Part shown: positions 7,582 through 9,221 of the stretch, piece after piece
Layout of the letters: every line of letters starts with the position of its first letter
How positions within the stretch are numbered: position 1 is the first letter of the stretch
DNA from: Candidatus Pelagibacter sp.
GTDB lineage: Bacteria > Pseudomonadota > Alphaproteobacteria > Pelagibacterales > Pelagibacteraceae
Length of the DNA: 9,221 bases
Reading direction: 5' to 3'
Assembly: GCA_029941985.1 (NCBI GenBank)
Contig: JAPYTV010000040.1
Coordinates: 1-9,221 of the forward strand
Program-made: the position numbers and the translations under genes
The notes under the pieces: generated by a model
Databases searched by the model: none
What the model was told of the DNA's origin: nothing
The model's input: the letters and a program-made list of their open reading frames with translations, nothing else

Positions 7582-8133
7582 ATGAAGAACCATAAAATTA
7601 TAACATCTTTCTTTTTAATATTTGCTTTTTTTTTACCCGCACAGTCATCCCAAGAAACTATACTTAATCAACTTTTTAAGAAACTTGGTATAACTGATAA
7701 TTATAAAGATGCAGATTTATTAGAAAAAAAAATATGGGCAGTTTGGAATGAACATCCTAAAAATAAAGAATTAACTGAAAAATTAGAATTTGGTACTGAA
7801 CTTATGTATGAAGGCAGTTATAATTATGCTCTTAAAGTTTTTAATAATATAATCAGAACTGATTCTGAGTGGTCAGAGGCTTGGAATAAAAGAGCTACAT
7901 TATTATTTTTTATGAAAGATTTTAATAAATCTTTAGATGATATTAAAATTGTTTTAAGAATTGAACCAAGACATTTTGGAGCTTTGTCTGGACAAGCACA
8001 AATATATATTGAGCTTGAGGAATATGAAAAAGCTTTAGATAGTCTAAAAAAAGCTAGTAAAATTTACCCTGTTATTAGAGGTAATAAGCTTATTCCAAAC
8101 CTGAAAAAACTAATAAAAAAACAAAGTATCTAA
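7582..8133 (+). CDS. Exported tetratricopeptide-repeat protein
   Basis: A 183-residue periplasmic or membrane-anchored TPR protein, probably a protein-interaction scaffold; no catalytic motif is seen. Residues 1-22 are a signal peptide (basic start, hydrophobic core 6-19, likely cut near AQS at 20-22; no lipobox Cys). About three TPR units follow: 64-97, 98-131 and 132-163, with typical G..Y..A and P.. positions (GSYNYALKVF at 78-87, KDFNKSLDDI at 112-121, EEYEKALDSL at 146-155). EAWNKRAT (99-106) and PRHFGALSG (129-137) are a signature I know from a widespread alphaproteobacterial TPR family of unknown function. The ATG at 7582 is supported by the signal peptide and by a promoter placed to start transcription there. 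It is divergent from tldD and ends 1 bp from the convergent coiled-coil gene. Function unknown. Confidence 0.85.
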   Translation: MKNHKIITSFFLIFAFFLPAQSSQETILNQLFKKLGITDNYKDADLLEKKIWAVWNEHPKNKELTEKLEFGTELMYEGSYNYALKVFNNIIRTDSEWSEAWNKRATLLFFMKDFNKSLDDIKIVLRIEPRHFGALSGQAQIYIELEEYEKALDSLKKASKIYPVIRGNKLIPNLKKLIKKQSI

Positions 8134-8134
8134 A

Positions 8135-9217
8135 TTAATCTTTTTTTGTTCTTTTACTTGCTATTAACTGAGTTAGTGAATCTACCATTAAGTCAGAAGC
8201 TTTAAAAATTTCATTAGCTTTAAATTCATGTGAAGTATTTTTTTCAGGGTTTGTCTTATCTTCAATCAAAATACCTTCGTCTGGTAAATTATTCTTTATA
8301 TAAATTAAAAGCAACCACTCTTCATCTGGTGATTCATCCCATTTAATAAATATTTCACCTGTTTCAAATCTTCTATCAATACATCTAAAAATAGACATGT
8401 GTCTTGTTATATGGCGTTTATTAAGTTGAAAAACTAAGCTACTCGCACTTCTGTAAAAGCTTTCAAGTGATAATTCAATTTTTTGTCTAGCAATTGTATA
8501 TTCTTTTTCTTTTTTAAATAAAGTTTCTCTATCTTCATCACCATCAATTTTAATTCCTAAAGCTTCAACCCTTTCTCTAATTTTTTGATCTCTTATAACT
8601 CTATATTTATCTTTTAATTTCTCTATTCTTTCTTGAAGGCCAGAATAGTCATTTCTCTTTTCCTTTAATGAAATTCTTTCAACTTTTTCAAGTTCTTTGA
8701 CTTCTCTTATTCTAAATTTTTCAATTTGTTTTTCTAGTTGTAACTGTCTTAAAAATTGTTTTTGTCTTTCGGCTTGTTCTATTCGAATTATAGCCTGCTC
8801 CTTACGTAAAAATAGTTTAATATCTTTTGCACGTTCTTTTTCTAATTTAACTTCTTCTTTTAAAGCTTTCTCTTTAAGCTTAGTTTTTAATTCTTCTTCT
8901 TCTTGTTTTTGTTTTTGTATAAATATTTTTTCCTTTTCTTTTTTTTCAATTTTTGCCAATTGTCTTTTTCTTTTTTCATCTACTTTTAATACTTTGTATT
9001 CTGAGATTAAGCTTGCAATTTTATTAAAAAAGGCTTGGATATATTTTTCTAAACTAAAATTTATTTTAATTTTAAACTCTGGTTTTAATAAATATTGAAG
9101 TTTAATAATTTTTAAAATTAAATTTCCTTTTTTCTCTGCTTCAATTTTAAAAACTTTTTTTAACCTTTTTTTTTTAATAGTACTAAAGATTTTTTTTTTA
9201 AATGGTTTTCTTTTCAC
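8135..9217 (-). CDS. Highly charged coiled-coil protein of unknown function (5' end uncertain)
   Basis: I do not recognise this protein. The visible reading frame gives 360 residues from a GTG at 9217, but the frame stays open to the window edge (next codon upstream is Pro), so the true start may lie outside. Three parts are visible. Residues 1-30 are strongly basic (12 of the first 21 are Lys/Arg). Residues about 75-215 are almost entirely Lys/Glu/Arg/Gln with regular hydrophobics, a long predicted coiled coil. Residues about 240-350 look folded, with mixed composition and possible strands (GEIFIKWDES at 287-296, EWLLLIYI at 300-307), and the tail is basic. There is no signal peptide or membrane segment, so it is probably cytoplasmic and, given its charge, could bind nucleic acid or ribosomes; that is inference. 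The stop lies 1 bp from the convergent TPR gene. Codon use and lack of internal stops support a real gene. Confidence 0.75.
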   Translation of the reverse strand: MKRKPFKKKIFSTIKKKRLKKVFKIEAEKKGNLILKIIKLQYLLKPEFKIKINFSLEKYIQAFFNKIASLISEYKVLKVDEKRKRQLAKIEKKEKEKIFIQKQKQEEEELKTKLKEKALKEEVKLEKERAKDIKLFLRKEQAIIRIEQAERQKQFLRQLQLEKQIEKFRIREVKELEKVERISLKEKRNDYSGLQERIEKLKDKYRVIRDQKIRERVEALGIKIDGDEDRETLFKKEKEYTIARQKIELSLESFYRSASSLVFQLNKRHITRHMSIFRCIDRRFETGEIFIKWDESPDEEWLLLIYIKNNLPDEGILIEDKTNPEKNTSHEFKANEIFKASDLMVDSLTQLIASKRTKKD

Positions 9218-9221
9218 CGGT

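Noticed and set aside
8115..8150. A-rich and T-rich arms around the TPR/coiled-coil stop codons, possible bidirectional terminator
   Set aside because: The pairing is almost all A-T with mismatches and a 13-base loop; such arms arise by chance in this AT-rich DNA and both arms are coding.
8697..9098. Plus-strand Ser/Phe/Cys-rich frame opposite the coiled-coil gene
   Set aside because: The composition is what reverse reading of Lys/Glu-rich codons gives; the minus frame is longer and has domain structure.
1..9221. Search for mobile elements, CRISPR repeats, tRNA or rRNA, riboswitches and defence genes
   Set aside because: No long direct or terminal inverted repeats, no transposase or integrase motifs, no cloverleaf-like segments and no spaced repeats were seen; nearly all sequence is accounted for by eight genes.

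Overview
The window is an ordinary-looking, gene-dense stretch of an AT-rich (roughly 30% GC by eye) bacterial chromosome. TypA reads as alphaproteobacterial: it has the YASGRSGW stretch after the NKLD motif, TRGLMGY, and a TPKSLRLRK...NPNERK ending. A TPR lipoprotein-like gene with the alphaproteobacterial EAWNKRAT / PRHFGAL signature, a DUF6134-like secreted protein, very short spacers and very low GC together suggest a streamlined marine alphaproteobacterium such as SAR11/Pelagibacterales. The lineage is inference; I could not run a search.

Layout, left to right: a DEAD-box-type RNA helicase on the minus strand that runs off the left edge (1-1305); a 194-bp divergent spacer; the translational GTPase typA/bipA on plus (1500-3326); a YczE-like (COG2364) integral membrane protein on minus (3323-3982), whose stop codon overlaps that of typA; a 44-bp divergent spacer; a small secreted DUF6134-like protein on plus (4027-4710); the two-gene operon tldD-pmbA on minus (7447 down to 4716), encoding both subunits of the TldD/TldE metalloprotease; a 134-bp divergent spacer with a good leaderless-type promoter; an exported TPR protein on plus (7582-8133); and a highly charged coiled-coil protein of unknown function on minus (8135-9217), which may continue past the right edge.

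The genes do not form one pathway. The only operon with a shared function is tldD-pmbA. Helicase and TypA both act on RNA or ribosomes and share a divergent promoter region, but nothing in the sequence ties them further. Strand changes at six of seven gene junctions, and the three convergent junctions are -4, +5 and +1 bp, leaving no room for separate terminators. I found no tRNA, rRNA, riboswitch, CRISPR array, insertion sequence, phage gene or defence system, and no convincing undescribed system. The points most worth a second look are the DETD variant of helicase motif II, the unknown coiled-coil protein, the abutting convergent genes, a likely leaderless promoter, and a start-codon question plus an 11-T run in the membrane-protein gene.
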